Shown here: positions 49,027 through 49,174 of the stretch, one piece after another
Position numbering within the stretch: the stretch's first letter is position 1
Layout: each line of letters opens with the position of its first letter
Source: Streptomyces sp. MP131-18
GTDB lineage: Bacteria; Actinomycetota; Actinomycetes; Streptomycetales; Streptomycetaceae
Direction: 5' to 3'
DNA length: 49,174 bases
NCBI RefSeq assembly: GCF_001984575.1
Contig: NZ_LZNS01000001.1
Location: 5,029,882-5,079,055, forward strand
Translations under genes and position numbers: made by a program
The notes under the pieces: model-generated
Seen by the model: only the letters and a program-made list of their open reading frames with translations
Database searches by the model: none
What the model was told of the DNA's origin: nothing

Positions 49027-49050
49027 CGCACCGGCCGAGTTGGTCTCGGC

Positions 49051-49079
49051 TTGACGCCGTGGCCACACGCCCGTAATGT
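49051..49079 (+). promoter_or_regulatory. Strong promoter reading out of the window
   Basis: TTGACG (49051-49056) and TAATGT (49074-49079) with an ideal 17-bp spacer. The transcript would run through 49086-49174, which has dyads but no start codon with a ribosome-binding site before the window ends. It probably drives an RNA or a gene with a leader just beyond the edge. Confidence 0.6.
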
Positions 49080-49174
49080 TGCCCGGGTTGTCGCCGAGCC
49101 GATGGGTTTCATCTCATCCGGCGGGCGGGAGCAGCTTCTACCACACTTATGAGCTTGAGCCCGCGAGGGTCTAC

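Noticed and set aside
1..49174. tRNA, rRNA, CRISPR arrays, insertion sequences, integrases, biosynthetic gene cluster
   Set aside because: No cloverleaf-like or ribosomal sequence, no spaced repeat array, no transposase or recombinase reading frame, and no polyketide or peptide synthetase genes were seen.

Overview
The window reads as core chromosome of a Streptomyces or a very close relative. It is GC-rich with strong third-position GC bias. It carries a WhiB developmental regulator with the usual C25/C48/C51/C57 cluster, the actinobacterial F420 pair fbiA-fbiB, four LytR-CpsA-Psr (LCP) ligases, DUF3499, DUF5719 and TIGR03089 proteins, and many probable leaderless transcripts. I see no rRNA, tRNA, CRISPR array, insertion sequence or integrase.

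Layout. (1) 1-2.7 kb: an acyl-CoA dehydrogenase divergent from a UDP-glucose 6-dehydrogenase. (2) 2.7-17.8 kb: an accessory stretch of short units. It holds an APC permease, a secreted GH12 cellulase under a CebR-type operator, a GNAT enzyme, a Tat-exported esterase, a D-cysteine desulfhydrase-like enzyme, and several regulator/target divergent pairs with visible operators: TetR with an NTF2-like secreted protein, MerR with an old-yellow-enzyme reductase, MarR with an SDR, and a CGNR regulator with a VOC protein. It also holds a membrane Ser/Thr kinase whose outer part is a solute-binding domain, a hexapeptide acetyltransferase and an F420-type LLM oxidoreductase. It ends in a 0.39-kb graveyard with fragments of a kinase gene, an LCP gene and a DUF397 gene. 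(3) 17.8-30.5 kb: a VapBC-like pair, then the envelope block: four LCP proteins, a peptidoglycan amidase, a family 2 glycosyltransferase and TIGR03089, with a thioesterase, a DUF1992 protein and an AlkA-like glycosylase between them. (4) 30.5-34.1 kb: fbiB-fbiA, cysteine dioxygenase with a candidate leader peptide, and whiB with a BldD-like box. (5) 34.2-44.6 kb: a 1191-aa membrane glycosyltransferase overlapping a DUF5719 gene, a zincin-like protein, DUF3499, then manB, a Trm112-like protein, a SIS protein and manA on one strand. (6) 44.7-49.2 kb: ahcY with a leader, a hypothetical gene, RDD and SpoIIM proteins, and a strong promoter firing out of the window.

Functionally, regions 1 and 3-5 centre on envelope polysaccharides: UDP-glucuronate and mannose-phosphate supply, polymer glycosyltransferases, LCP enzymes that attach polymers to peptidoglycan, and an amidase. 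F420 synthesis (fbiA/fbiB) and a likely F420 user (LLM protein) occur in the same window.

The least ordinary signals are the kinase/solute-binding fusion, the mosaic of gene fragments at 17.55-17.80 kb whose pieces match genes elsewhere in the window, an in-frame TGA at codon 7 of the NTF2-like secreted protein, and a 17-codon leader before cysteine dioxygenase. Several operators are also clear enough to assign to named regulators.
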